In this document: positions 8,926 to 17,835 of the stretch, one piece after another | Layout: each line of letters begins with the position of its first letter | Numbering within the stretch: position 1 is the stretch's first letter | Assembly (NCBI RefSeq): GCF_020595055.1 | Contig: NZ_JAJDOO010000013.1 | Coordinates: forward strand, 1-64,000 | DNA: 64,000 nucleotides | Origin: Desulfosporosinus shakirovi | GTDB lineage: Bacteria > Bacillota > Desulfitobacteriia > Desulfitobacteriales > Desulfitobacteriaceae | Direction: 5' to 3' | The notes under the pieces: generated by a model | What the model was told of the DNA's origin: nothing | The model's input: the letters and a program-made list of their open reading frames with translations, nothing else | The model's database searches: none | Position numbers and translations under genes: made by a program

Positions 8926-8977
8926 TTCCTAGGAAATTAAATTAAATTTCAATCATGGTTACGGAAATATTCTAACG

Positions 8978-11155
8978 TTAAGCAGGTGACTCTGCATCGG
9001 TCCGCCGAAAACGAGCCATTCTTCTGACTACTGTAGACTGATTAACTCCTAATGCAGCGGCGGCCTTATAAGTGCTTCCAAATTTCTCTAAGGCCTTGTC
9101 AATAAGTTGACGCTCTACTTCCTCTACAGCCTCTTTCAGTGGCATTAAGGAATTGACTGATACTCTTACCGATTTTCTGGCACTGGATTTAAAAGAAATT
9201 GGCAACTGAGATACCTGTATCAAATCTCCTACCGAAACAACCATTAAACGCTCAACCATATTCTCCAGCTCCCGAACATTACCCGGCCAGTCATATTTCA
9301 GAAAAGCCTCAATTACCTCAGGAGAGAATTCTCGCTTAAAGCCGTACTTCTTACTAAATTTATCTCGGAAATGATTAAGAAGAGGAATGATATCCTCATG
9401 CCGTTGTCGCAAAGGCGGAATCAAAATCGGAACCACATTCAATCGAAAGTACAGATCCTCTCTAAATTGGCCCGCCCTGATCATCTCTTCAAGGTCTTTA
9501 TGGGTTGCCGCCAAGATTCTAACATTAATTTGACGCGGCATTGCCCCGCCAATAGGAACTAGCTCCCGTTCTTGCAGAACTCTTAAAAGCTTGGGCTGAA
9601 GATTAAGGGGAAAATCACCAATTTCATCGAGTAAAAGCGTTCCATTATGAGCCAGCTCAAACATACCGATCTTACCTTCTCGACGGGCCCCCGTAAACGC
9701 TCCCTGCTCATATCCGAAAAGTTCTGATTCTAATAATTGCTCTGGAATGGCCCCGCAATTAAGTTTTATAAAAGGGCCTTCGGCTCGGTTGCTCTGAGTA
9801 TGAAGGAGTTTCCCTATACCTTCCTTGCCAACACCTGATTCTCCAAATAAAAGTACGGTAGAGTCAACCTTAGCTACCCGCCTAATTAATTCGAATACCC
9901 GTACCATCTCAGGACCAGTACCAATCATCCCCCCAGTTTCCAGACGATTTCGCGATTCAGATAGCTCCTGACAATTTTCGCTTATTCGATTGTCATCAAT
10001 CAACTCCTGTTGCATTTGATTAAGAAAGGTCATATCTCTCAAGTTTATTACAACCCTTAAGAGTTTTCCGTCCTCATCAAAGACAGGATTACCGGAGACA
10101 AGCAGACTGTGATTATTTTTATTGTCTATAATGGTAACGGGTTGCTTACGTTGCAAAACTAAGTCAAACAACGGATGACCATAGACAGCCTCTTCAATTT
10201 CTTGGATTCCTCTTCCAATCAATTCCTGCGCATTGACCAGACTAAATTTTTGAAATATTCGATTAACTCTACAGACAATGCCAGCCGAATCAGTGACGCA
10301 TAAACCATCTGTGAAGGAGTGTATAATTGAATTAAGTTCACAGTTGAGTTCCTTAACTGCGGCCAATTCTTGCGATAAGGATTTAACTTCGGATATATCT
10401 TGAAATACCCCAACAGCTCCTGTTATCTGCCCTTCTTGTATTACTGGAGCCCTATTCATAATATATGTCCTCTGACCTACTCGAAACTCTTGGGAATACT
10501 CCGATTTTCCCGTTTCCAGTGTCTCCATTAGACCAATCGGCACTACATCTAAGACATGGCGGCCGATAGCTTCACGTGAAACTCTGGTAAATAGTTGGAC
10601 TGCCCTATTATTAAATGAAGTTATCCTGCCATCGCTATTGATAACTACAATTCCATTATGCGCAGAGTTTAGTATGGCTTCAAGTTCTTTAACTTGGAAT
10701 TCGGCTTCTTGATATAAAGCAACAGCCAGATCAACTCGGCTTAAAACTCCAACAACCTGCCCATCCTCTTCAACCACTACTGCCATATCAAATTGGCAAG
10801 CCCAGGCCTCTTCTAAACGTAGAGAAGGCTTTATAATCACAGGGTTGCGCTCCAATGCTTCCAGACAACTCAACTCTGCAGGCGAACGATCATTATGGAT
10901 CATTCTCTCGATAAGCGCCTTCATTGTGACTATTCCCAGTAACTCCCCTGCTTTATCCACTACAGGACAACCGGAAGAGTTAATTTCGCTAAGCCTTTGC
11001 AATGCCTCTAAACAAGAATTAGTGTCGCTCAGACAAACCGATAGAGAGGTCATAACCTCTTCTGCCCATCTCATGACAGCATCCCAGTTTCCAATATCTC
11101 TATTAGTGTTGCGGAAAACAAAGCCTTTCACCCTTTCATACCCCTTTTGGGACAA
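8978..11155 (-). CDS. Sigma-54-dependent transcriptional activator with CBS pair and two PAS domains
   Basis: 725-residue enhancer-binding protein. N-terminal CBS pair at about 37-155 (segments GCPVVDKAGELLGIV and VVVEEDGQVVGVLSRVDL), PAS at about 160-265 and 275-385, AAA+ domain with Walker A GESGVGKE near residue 437, the sigma-54-contact loop GAFTGA, Walker B LLLDEIGD, and a Fis-type helix-turn-helix at the C-terminus (YKAAAALGVNQSTVVRRM). It lies upstream of, and in the same direction as, the AOR/Hdr cluster with its -24/-12 promoter, so it is the likely activator of that cluster. CBS domains commonly bind adenosyl ligands such as AMP/ATP and PAS domains sense redox state or small ligands; which applies here is unknown. 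Confidence 0.9.
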   Translation of the reverse strand: MSQKGYERVKGFVFRNTNRDIGNWDAVMRWAEEVMTSLSVCLSDTNSCLEALQRLSEINSSGCPVVDKAGELLGIVTMKALIERMIHNDRSPAELSCLEALERNPVIIKPSLRLEEAWACQFDMAVVVEEDGQVVGVLSRVDLAVALYQEAEFQVKELEAILNSAHNGIVVINSDGRITSFNNRAVQLFTRVSREAIGRHVLDVVPIGLMETLETGKSEYSQEFRVGQRTYIMNRAPVIQEGQITGAVGVFQDISEVKSLSQELAAVKELNCELNSIIHSFTDGLCVTDSAGIVCRVNRIFQKFSLVNAQELIGRGIQEIEEAVYGHPLFDLVLQRKQPVTIIDNKNNHSLLVSGNPVFDEDGKLLRVVINLRDMTFLNQMQQELIDDNRISENCQELSESRNRLETGGMIGTGPEMVRVFELIRRVAKVDSTVLLFGESGVGKEGIGKLLHTQSNRAEGPFIKLNCGAIPEQLLESELFGYEQGAFTGARREGKIGMFELAHNGTLLLDEIGDFPLNLQPKLLRVLQERELVPIGGAMPRQINVRILAATHKDLEEMIRAGQFREDLYFRLNVVPILIPPLRQRHEDIIPLLNHFRDKFSKKYGFKREFSPEVIEAFLKYDWPGNVRELENMVERLMVVSVGDLIQVSQLPISFKSSARKSVRVSVNSLMPLKEAVEEVERQLIDKALEKFGSTYKAAAALGVNQSTVVRRMARFRRTDAESPA

Positions 11156-11625
11156 CCTGAAATGAAAACCGGTGAATATCCTGTCTTTTTACGACAACCC
11201 TTATGAACCGAATTAGTCATAAAAGCTATTAGGGTTTCCTTAATTATATCTATGCTAAGATTATCAGTCAATTAACAACAAAGAAAGCAGCAATTTCCAC
11301 GTGTATATTGGAAAAACATCCCATTATTACGATATCACCCACTATATGACTTATATCAAAGTATATTTTGAACAATCTTCTGCAAATTCCGCAACGCAAG
11401 TTTTTTTCGAAGCTTTGGAATCACATTTCCAAAAAATATTTTCTTGACAAGCGAGGACATTACATGTGATGATATTTTTATAAAATATTATCTGAATATT
11501 TTAATTGTTAGAATTATCAAATCAACAGTCAATTCCAGACGATTGCGCGAATACACCGGCTAATGGATGATTAAAACCTTCTACAAAATTAGACTTCCCG
11601 ATATGCCAAGAAAAGAGGGATTAGC
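11156..11625. other. 470-bp divergent intergenic region
   Basis: Separates the minus-strand activator from the plus-strand LytTR regulator. It holds a perfect inverted repeat TTTGGAA-N6-TTCCAAA (11414-11433) just upstream of a TTGACA (11444-11449) facing the LytTR gene; the matching -10 is poor (GATGAT at 18-bp spacing). No ORF or RNA gene was seen. Confidence 0.4.
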
Positions 11626-12387
11626 TTGAAACTTCGTGTTCTACTGGTCGATGACGAGTGCTCCGCGCGTAAAGAACTTCGCTATTTACTTGAGCTCTTT
11701 GAGGATGTTCAGGTTGTTGGGGAAGCCGCAAATGCTTTGAATGCTCTAGAGTTAATCTACAACCTGGATTACTCTCTAATCTTCTTAGACATTACTATGC
11801 TAGGTCTAAATGGGACTGATCTGACTGATCTATTGCGAGAAAAGCTCGATTCACCCACAATCATCTTGACTACCGCTCAAGAAGAGTACGCATCCGCATT
11901 TGCCTTTGCCGTAAATGCGGTAGACTATCTTCTAAAACCCATTCACCCTGTGCGCCTAGAAGAAGCGTTAATGAAAGTACGCCAGTTAAAAGACAACCTA
12001 AATGCATCAAAGAATACTCCACTGCTCTCCGATAAGGGTGAAAATGTTAATCCTTTGGAAGTTGTACCTGTTGAACAAAGGGATAAAATAATTCTATTAC
12101 AGCCGAATGATATCATCTTTATCTATACCGATAAAGAAAATGTCTACATTAAAACTCAAAAGAATGCTTATCTGACTCGCTTTACTTTACGCGAGTTGGA
12201 ATTACGTTTAAACTCTACTCTTTTTTTTCGCTCTCATCGTTGTTATTTAGTTAACATTCAACGCATGCTGGAACTGATCCCTTATTTTAATGGTACTTAT
12301 AACATTGTGGTCGATGACGATGTACGCAGCAAAATTCCAATGAGCCGGACCAAAACCCGAATTTTCAAAGAGATGTTAGGTCTTTAG
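11626..12387 (+). CDS. LytTR-family response regulator (LytR/AlgR type)
   Basis: 253 residues. Receiver domain with VLLVDDE at the start, phospho-acceptor in LIFLDITM (about residue 53) and the late Lys in YLLKPIHP (about 104). A linker follows, then a LytTR DNA-binding domain (about 150-250) with FFRSHRCYLVN and SRTKTRIFK. I use the TTG start at 11626 because it has AGAGGG a few bases upstream and begins right at the receiver domain. No histidine kinase is adjacent, so its partner is elsewhere or it acts as an orphan. Its place between two sigma-54 activators suggests a part in the same regulon, which is inference. Confidence 0.88.
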   Translation: MKLRVLLVDDECSARKELRYLLELFEDVQVVGEAANALNALELIYNLDYSLIFLDITMLGLNGTDLTDLLREKLDSPTIILTTAQEEYASAFAFAVNAVDYLLKPIHPVRLEEALMKVRQLKDNLNASKNTPLLSDKGENVNPLEVVPVEQRDKIILLQPNDIIFIYTDKENVYIKTQKNAYLTRFTLRELELRLNSTLFFRSHRCYLVNIQRMLELIPYFNGTYNIVVDDDVRSKIPMSRTKTRIFKEMLGL

Positions 12388-12401
12388 ATTCTTATTTTTA
12401 A

Positions 12402-12446
12402 TGCCCTTAACATTCCACAGGGAATAGTTAAGGGCACTTTTTGACG
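12402..12446 (+). terminator. Rho-independent terminator after the LytTR gene
   Basis: TGCCCTTAAC-ATTCC arm pairs with GGAAT-A-GTTAAGGGCA and is followed by CTTTTT. Confidence 0.85.
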
Positions 12447-12535
12447 CGAACACCAATAAATTAGACTTTATTTTATTTAAATATGCAAATATAATCAATT
12501 TATACACTAATCTAAAAATTAAGGAGCAGCGTCTT

Positions 12536-14470
12536 ATGAAATTAATTAAATTAGCTAGACCCAGTCTGGTGCAGTTTGACCCTGATCAGCCCTTAGCCAA
12601 GACAGTGGATAGTATGATTGCTCATGAACTCATTTCTGCTCCCGTAGTGCAAAATAAAAAAATAGTTGGCATTCTCAATTTAGCATCAGCCCAAAAAAAG
12701 ATTCACAAGGGTGCAGCCCTTATCAAGGATGCTATGCAAACGGACATCATTATTTATAAAGAAGGCATGGAACTAGAAGATGCTTTACTGGAGAATAATT
12801 CTTGGTTCCCAGCAGAAGATGCTCAGGGCAACTTTGTTGGATTAATTATGACCAAGACACTAATTAGTTACTTAAATAATAAGCTGGTCAATCAAAGTCA
12901 ACACAGCCAAGAACTATTTGAACAAGCTTCAGTGACACAATTAAACCTGGAATTAGACACCATTATCGAATCCTCTTTTGACGGAATAGCAATTTGCGAT
13001 CACGAAGGGCGAGGTATGAGATTTAATCAGGCCCATGCGCGCTTAACCGGCTTGGACGCCTCACACTTTATCGGCCAGCATATTAACGACTTATTCGAAA
13101 AAGGCATTTTTGAGTATGAGTCCATAACCGCCAAAGCCCTTCGTGAAGGACGAACCATCACCAGTGTGCAGAATATTAGTCCTACGGGTAAGCAAGTACT
13201 GGTTACCAGCTATCCTATTTTTGACAATGAGGGGAAGGTTTCGAGAGTTGTAAGCAATATCCAAGATATTTCTGAACTGCATAAACTTAGCGACCTCGTT
13301 CAACTGGAGTTGAGCATAGAGTCTTCGATGGATGAGTCTGCCACCTCCGCCTCTAAGTATTCCTATCAAGAAAGACAATACATTCTGCCGCACCCACTAA
13401 TAGACCCGGCAGTCTCACGATTAGGTGAAGAACTAAGCGAATCCAAATTACTGGCAACCCATCAGACCGAACTGCCGGAATTAATGATAGAGCAACTCCG
13501 AAAGGATAAAATTATAGTGAAAAGCCCTGAGATGCTGAAGCTCCTTAACTTGGCAATTCGTACTGCCCGAACAGACTCCACTGTTTTGCTTTTAGGAGAA
13601 TCAGGCGTAGGAAAAGAAGTATTATCCCGAGTCATTCATAACACAAGCACCCGAGCCTCTTCCGGAAGATTTATCCAGATAAACTGTGGCGCTATTCCGG
13701 AAACCCTCTTAGAATCAGAACTATTTGGCTACGAAGCAGGAGCTTTTACCGGGGCCAACCCTCAAGGAAAGCCCGGTATGTTTGAACTTGCCAACCTTGG
13801 TACACTTTTGCTTGACGAAATCGGAGACTTGTCAGCGAATTTGCAGGTTAAACTCTTACGTGTGCTACAAGAACAAGAGGTCTATCGTCTCGGTGGCATC
13901 AGCCCAATAAAATTAAATGTCCGTATTATTGCTGCCACCAACTGCAACATCTGGGAAAGAGTGCAGGAGGGAGTGTTTCGAGAAGACCTCTTTTATCGCT
14001 TATACGTTTTACCTATCGAGGTCCCTCCCCTACGGGAGAGAAAAGATGATATTCTGCCTCTGACTATGCACTTTATCCACCTGTACAACGAAAAATATGG
14101 TATCGAAAAACATCTTGATCCCAAGGCTATTTCTATCTTAGAATCCTATGGTTGGCCTGGTAATGTGCGTGAACTGCAAAATGTAATTGAGAGACTGTTA
14201 GTCGTCATAGAGGAAGATTCAATTCAACCCATGCATGTCGTCACACAGTTGTCTAAATTTAAGAACAAGGTTATTTCTCCGATTACAGTCAATGAGATCT
14301 TACCGATTCAACAAGCTAAAGAAATGTTAGAAAAGGATCTGATCACTATGGCTTTCAATTCTTACCCCTCAATTAGAAAAGCAGCTGAGGCTTTAGGTCT
14401 TGACCACTCAAATGTAATGCGTAAGGCTACAAAATATGGAATCAAAAAGGAATACAAAATCTATTCATGA
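12536..14470 (+). CDS. Sigma-54-dependent transcriptional activator with CBS pair and PAS domain
   Basis: 644 residues with a GGAGC ribosome site before the ATG. A CBS-like pair covers about 10-120 (SAPVVQNKKIVGIL), one PAS about 140-250 (FDGIAICDHEGRGMRFN), AAA+ about 325-560 with GESGVGKE near 353, GAFTGA and LLLDEIGD, and a Fis-type helix at 615-640 (IRKAAEALGLDHSNVMRK). The gap between PAS and AAA+ is longer than usual and low in motif content. It sits directly upstream of the SDR and TRAP genes, each preceded by a -24/-12 promoter and a shared palindrome, so it is the probable activator of those genes. It resembles the activator at 8978-11155 in domain order but has one PAS fewer. Confidence 0.9.
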   Translation: MKLIKLARPSLVQFDPDQPLAKTVDSMIAHELISAPVVQNKKIVGILNLASAQKKIHKGAALIKDAMQTDIIIYKEGMELEDALLENNSWFPAEDAQGNFVGLIMTKTLISYLNNKLVNQSQHSQELFEQASVTQLNLELDTIIESSFDGIAICDHEGRGMRFNQAHARLTGLDASHFIGQHINDLFEKGIFEYESITAKALREGRTITSVQNISPTGKQVLVTSYPIFDNEGKVSRVVSNIQDISELHKLSDLVQLELSIESSMDESATSASKYSYQERQYILPHPLIDPAVSRLGEELSESKLLATHQTELPELMIEQLRKDKIIVKSPEMLKLLNLAIRTARTDSTVLLLGESGVGKEVLSRVIHNTSTRASSGRFIQINCGAIPETLLESELFGYEAGAFTGANPQGKPGMFELANLGTLLLDEIGDLSANLQVKLLRVLQEQEVYRLGGISPIKLNVRIIAATNCNIWERVQEGVFREDLFYRLYVLPIEVPPLRERKDDILPLTMHFIHLYNEKYGIEKHLDPKAISILESYGWPGNVRELQNVIERLLVVIEEDSIQPMHVVTQLSKFKNKVISPITVNEILPIQQAKEMLEKDLITMAFNSYPSIRKAAEALGLDHSNVMRKATKYGIKKEYKIYS

Positions 14471-14506
14471 TCCAAAAGATCTTTAGTCAGAGGTGGTGAT
14501 AATTGG

Positions 14507-14545
14507 CAGTGCAATCCTACACCAATTCAGTGCTCTGTTACACCA
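14507..14545. promoter_or_regulatory. Two tandem 18-bp palindromic sites, candidate activator binding sites
   Basis: CAGTGCAATCCTACACCA (14507-14524) and CAGTGCTCTGTTACACCA (14528-14545) share YRGTGY-N6-RCACYR and start exactly 21 bp apart, two helical turns. They lie 130-168 bp upstream of the -24/-12 promoter at 14675. A related site precedes the TRAP operon. Confidence 0.65.
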
Positions 14546-14674
14546 CTCATTAATTTCTTGCTGATTCTTTGGAGGTCCTTCGGTTAAAGCTAATTATCCG
14601 TTAGCAGTCTATTCCCGCCCTTTGGGATATAATAAACGACTCTTAGCCGAACACCCCGTATATATAAGAAGATT

Positions 14675-14690
14675 TGGCCTATATCTTGCT
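14675..14690 (+). promoter_or_regulatory. Sigma-54 promoter upstream of the SDR gene
   Basis: TGGCCTATATCTTGCT has the correct GG and GC spacing. Predicted start near 14702, giving a leader of about 240 nt before the SDR start at 14940. The rest of the 14471-14939 gap holds no gene I can support. Confidence 0.7.
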
Positions 14691-14939
14691 TATATTGTGA
14701 TATGAGATGCTTTACCCTTTAGGGAAGGTTCTTAGTTAAAAAAACTGAAGGGAGCGCACTAAAGATCATGATAAACCTTGTCTTATTAACCTAGCACTCA
14801 AGTCCGGTCGCTAATTTCTGATTATTTAGATTTCTTTTTCCGGCATTTATATGCTATTGTTAATTCAGGTTTATATCCATCATTTTACACAAAAGGAAAC
14901 AAGTAGGCATCATTTCAATATTTAAAAGGAGACGGAAAT

Positions 14940-15716
14940 ATGGATATGTTGAAAAAATTGTTTTCACTTGAACGTAAAGTAGTTATTGTAACAGGTGGAG
15001 CACAAGGAATCGGAAAAATAGTTGCTGAACATATTGCAGCCGTTGGTGCTGATATTGTGATTTTTGACATGCAAGAAGAAAAAGCTAAGGCCACTGCTGA
15101 TTCTATTGCAAAAGAATATAATTGTAAAACTATGGCGGTATGTGTAGACGTTACCAATCCGGAAATCATAGCTCAGGCAATTGAAAAGGCAGCTGCCGAA
15201 ATGGGCGCTCTAGATTTGCTTTTTAACAATGCTGGGATTGCTCTGCCTAAAGCAGCCTTAGAGGTAAAACCCGATGATTGGCTTAAAGTTATAAGCATAA
15301 ATTTAAATGGTGTTTTCTTTGTTTCGCAAGCATTTGCGAAATATTTGGTTGCTCATGATAAAAAAGGCGCAATCGTCAACACAGCTTCTATGTCAGGAAC
15401 AATTATTAATTCTCCGCAAAAGACGGCATCCTATAATACGTCTAAAGCAGGTGTAGTACATTTGACGAAGTCCCTCGCAGTGGAATGGTGCAGCAAAGGA
15501 ATACGGGTAAACTGCATCAGTCCCGGATATATTTTTACAGAGTTGACGTATAATGTTCCTCAAGAGTTTCAGGACAGCTGGATAAATTCAACGCCCTTTA
15601 AGCGCATGGGGACTCCGGAAGAACTAGCTGGAGCAGTCATATATCTGCTTTCAGACTCTGCATCCTATACATCAGGGTGTGATCTGATTATCGATGGATG
15701 TTTCACTTTGATATAA
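14940..15716 (+). CDS. Short-chain dehydrogenase/reductase (classical SDR)
   Basis: 258 residues, normal classical SDR size. NAD(P) motif TGGAQGIG at about 19-26, an Asp after the second beta strand (IVIFDMQ) that favours NAD(H), NNAG near 95, catalytic Ser in NTASMSG, Tyr-x3-Lys in YNTSKAG near 160, and the PG motif ISPGYIFTEL. An AAAAGGAGACGG ribosome site precedes the ATG. It resembles alcohol, sugar-alcohol or gluconate-type dehydrogenases, but the substrate is not readable. Position ahead of a TRAP transporter suggests it oxidises the imported compound or its product. The gene is followed by its own terminator and the transporter has a separate promoter. Confidence 0.88.
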   Translation: MDMLKKLFSLERKVVIVTGGAQGIGKIVAEHIAAVGADIVIFDMQEEKAKATADSIAKEYNCKTMAVCVDVTNPEIIAQAIEKAAAEMGALDLLFNNAGIALPKAALEVKPDDWLKVISINLNGVFFVSQAFAKYLVAHDKKGAIVNTASMSGTIINSPQKTASYNTSKAGVVHLTKSLAVEWCSKGIRVNCISPGYIFTELTYNVPQEFQDSWINSTPFKRMGTPEELAGAVIYLLSDSASYTSGCDLIIDGCFTLI

Positions 15717-15747
15717 TGATGTTACTTAAACTCTATCAGCTAAAAAG

Positions 15748-15814
15748 TCTCTCTATCCGCATTGTAGTAAGATTGCTTAATCCTGCTCCATTACAGATAG
15801 AGAGATATTTTTTG
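15748..15814 (+). terminator. Terminator-like inverted repeat after the SDR gene
   Basis: TCTCTCTATC (15748-15757) pairs with GATAGAGAGA (15796-15805), followed by TATTTTTT. The 38-nt loop contains a further TGTA/TACA pairing. Confidence 0.6.
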
Positions 15815-15839
15815 CAATTTTGGACTTATAAAATTGATT

Positions 15840-15877
15840 CGGTGTTATGTATCTCCAAATGGTGTGTTTCCGCACCA
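15840..15877. promoter_or_regulatory. Activator-type palindromes upstream of the TRAP operon
   Basis: TGGTGTGTTTCCGCACCA (15860-15877) is a full match to YRGTGY-N6-RCACYR. A weaker copy (CGGTGT-N6-TCTCCA, 15840-15857) begins 20 bp before it. They lie about 140-175 bp upstream of the -24/-12 promoter, close to the arrangement seen before the SDR gene. Confidence 0.6.
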
Positions 15878-16015
15878 ATTTAGATTGAAGATATCATGCA
15901 ATTCCTCTTAGGTTGTGGTAACTTTAATTGTTTTCACATCCGTTGACAACTAAAAGATGCCACTCAAGTCATTGTATTAGTAATTCACAGAAAATTATTT
16001 ATATTCTAAATTATA

Positions 16016-16031
16016 TGGCATATTTTTTGCA
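16016..16031 (+). promoter_or_regulatory. Sigma-54 promoter of the TRAP operon
   Basis: TGGCATATTTTTTGCA matches TGGCA-N7-TTGCA with exact spacing. Predicted start near 16043, about 105 nt before the DctP start. Confidence 0.78.
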
Positions 16032-16148
16032 ATTAGATACTTTCAATCAAAGGGGGTGGACTGACAACAAGAAACTAATTACTTACGCAAAGTTTTCCAA
16101 CGGTCAGACACTGCGCTAACGCTTTATAACGAAAGGAAGATGTATTAT

Positions 16149-17243
16149 ATGTTTGCGAAAAAACGAAGGATTTCTTCTAATTCGAGATTATTTACTTTAG
16201 TATTAGCCATAAGTTTAGTGTTAAGCACAGCGGGATGCGGTTCAAACCCTGCAAGTTCCGGCGGTACCACTGCTGAGACAACGAAGCGTATAGAATTAAA
16301 ACTGGCCTCCTTTTTTCCTGCTACCCACCCCGTTGAAACTGAAATCACTCAGGGTTGGATAATAGCTGTGGACAAAGCTACGAATGGCCGGGTTAAAGTT
16401 ACGAGTTATCCTGCTGAAACGCTTTTGAAATCTGCAGAAACCTATGAGGGTGTTGTTAAGGGTGTCTCCGATATAGGTATGTCCGCTTACGCCTACACCA
16501 GAGGACGTTTTCCGGTCGTTGAAACTTTTTTATTGCCAGGTATTCTTAATAAGAATTCCATGTCAGCCAGTTATTCGCTTATGGAAGGGATCAAAACTCT
16601 CAATCCTAAAGAATTGCAGGATACTCATCACCTCTTTAGTTGGGCCTCCGGACCAGGTAATTTGATGTCAAAGGCTCCTTATCGAGCATTGAATGATATA
16701 CAAGGGCTGCAAATTGGTGCGAGTACAGGACTAGTAGGTGATGCGCTTAAATTATTAGGTGCTACACCAATCACAATGCCAATGCCCGAATGGTATGAGG
16801 CATTGCAAAAGGGCATCATGAAGGGCGGACTTTCTGCGGGAGAATTATTGAAGGGGTTCAGATTAGGGGACGTTACTGGTGACTACATTACTCAGACCCC
16901 TTTTATTTACAATCAAGCATTCTTCGTAACTATGAATTTGGATAAGTGGAATTCTATCCCCGCCGATGTTCAGAAACAAATTACCCAAGCTACTGAAGAT
17001 TATTATGGCGGAGTTGTCCCTGGTATGTGGGACAAAATTAATGCTGCAGGCGTGAAATATACACAGGACAAAAAGAAGGTTGAAATAATAACCCTCTCCG
17101 AATCTGAAACCGCAAAATGGCTGGACCTTCTTAAACCAATGCACACCGATTATATTGCCGTATTAAACGGTAAGGGCTTAGAAGGAGAAAAAATCTTAAC
17201 TGCTGTGATGGACATAGTTGATAAAAATAATTATAAATATTAG
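16149..17243 (+). CDS. dctP: TRAP transporter substrate-binding lipoprotein, DctP family
   Basis: 364 residues from the ATG at 16149, which has GAAAGGAAG 9 nt upstream; the ATG at 16140 overlaps that site. Signal peptide with hydrophobic stretch LFTLVLAISLVLS and lipobox STAG-C gives a membrane-anchored extracytoplasmic receptor. The mature part carries DctP family features: ELKLASFFPATHPVE, the ligand-contact region with GLQIGASTG and the ALQKGIMKGGL segment. It presents an organic acid or similar solute to the DctQM membrane unit. Ligand unknown; C4-dicarboxylates, sugar acids and aromatic acids are all possible. Confidence 0.9.
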   Translation: MFAKKRRISSNSRLFTLVLAISLVLSTAGCGSNPASSGGTTAETTKRIELKLASFFPATHPVETEITQGWIIAVDKATNGRVKVTSYPAETLLKSAETYEGVVKGVSDIGMSAYAYTRGRFPVVETFLLPGILNKNSMSASYSLMEGIKTLNPKELQDTHHLFSWASGPGNLMSKAPYRALNDIQGLQIGASTGLVGDALKLLGATPITMPMPEWYEALQKGIMKGGLSAGELLKGFRLGDVTGDYITQTPFIYNQAFFVTMNLDKWNSIPADVQKQITQATEDYYGGVVPGMWDKINAAGVKYTQDKKKVEIITLSESETAKWLDLLKPMHTDYIAVLNGKGLEGEKILTAVMDIVDKNNYKY

Positions 17244-17349
17244 TACTATGATGACGAGGGCTTCAAGTGCTAAAGAAATTTCAAGGTGAATTTAGTACTT
17301 GACCCTCGTTTATTTATTTGTTTCTTTAATACTTAAGGGTGGTGACAAA

Positions 17350-17835
17350 ATGGGAGTAATAAGCAAATCGGCTAGAAAAACTGGTTATATTCTTGATAAT
17401 ATTGCAAGGTGGATTGTAGTCGCTATGATGGTACTGGTCGTCGGCAATGTCATTTCACGCCAGTTTGGGACTCCGATACCAGGTGCCATTGAATGGACAG
17501 AATTTCTATCAGCAATGGTCGTAGGTCTTTCTCTGGCCTATTGTGGAACACAAGGCGGCCATATTTATTTAGAATTATTCACCGATAAACTTAACATAAA
17601 AGTACAAACTGTGCTTCATGGGCTGATCGATTTCTTGTGTTTGGTTTTTTTGAGCATATCTTTTTGGAGAATTATTATTTACGCCAACGATATGAAGCTT
17701 AGCGGACAGGTCTCCATGACCACTAAAACCCCCTATTATTTCTTTATCTATGTAGTTGCTTTTGGTTTATTGGCATATGCTCTCGTAACCTTAGGGTCTA
17801 TGATTGATAACCTAAGAAAGGGAGTGCAGAGATGA
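17350..17835 (+). CDS. dctQ: TRAP transporter small membrane subunit, DctQ family
   Basis: 161 residues from the ATG at 17350 with GGGTGGTGAC just upstream; the longer frame reaches back to 17299 but lacks a ribosome site. Four hydrophobic segments (about 17-40, 48-66, 88-106, 128-150) match DctQ, including the conserved GAIEWTEFLS region. Stop overlaps the DctM start by 4 bp (ATGA), showing coupling. Confidence 0.88.
   Translation: MGVISKSARKTGYILDNIARWIVVAMMVLVVGNVISRQFGTPIPGAIEWTEFLSAMVVGLSLAYCGTQGGHIYLELFTDKLNIKVQTVLHGLIDFLCLVFLSISFWRIIIYANDMKLSGQVSMTTKTPYYFFIYVVAFGLLAYALVTLGSMIDNLRKGVQR

Noticed and set aside
14841-14856. CGGCATTTATATGCT as a second sigma-54 promoter nearer the SDR gene
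   Set aside because: GG to GC distance is one base short; the element at 14675-14690 has the exact spacing.
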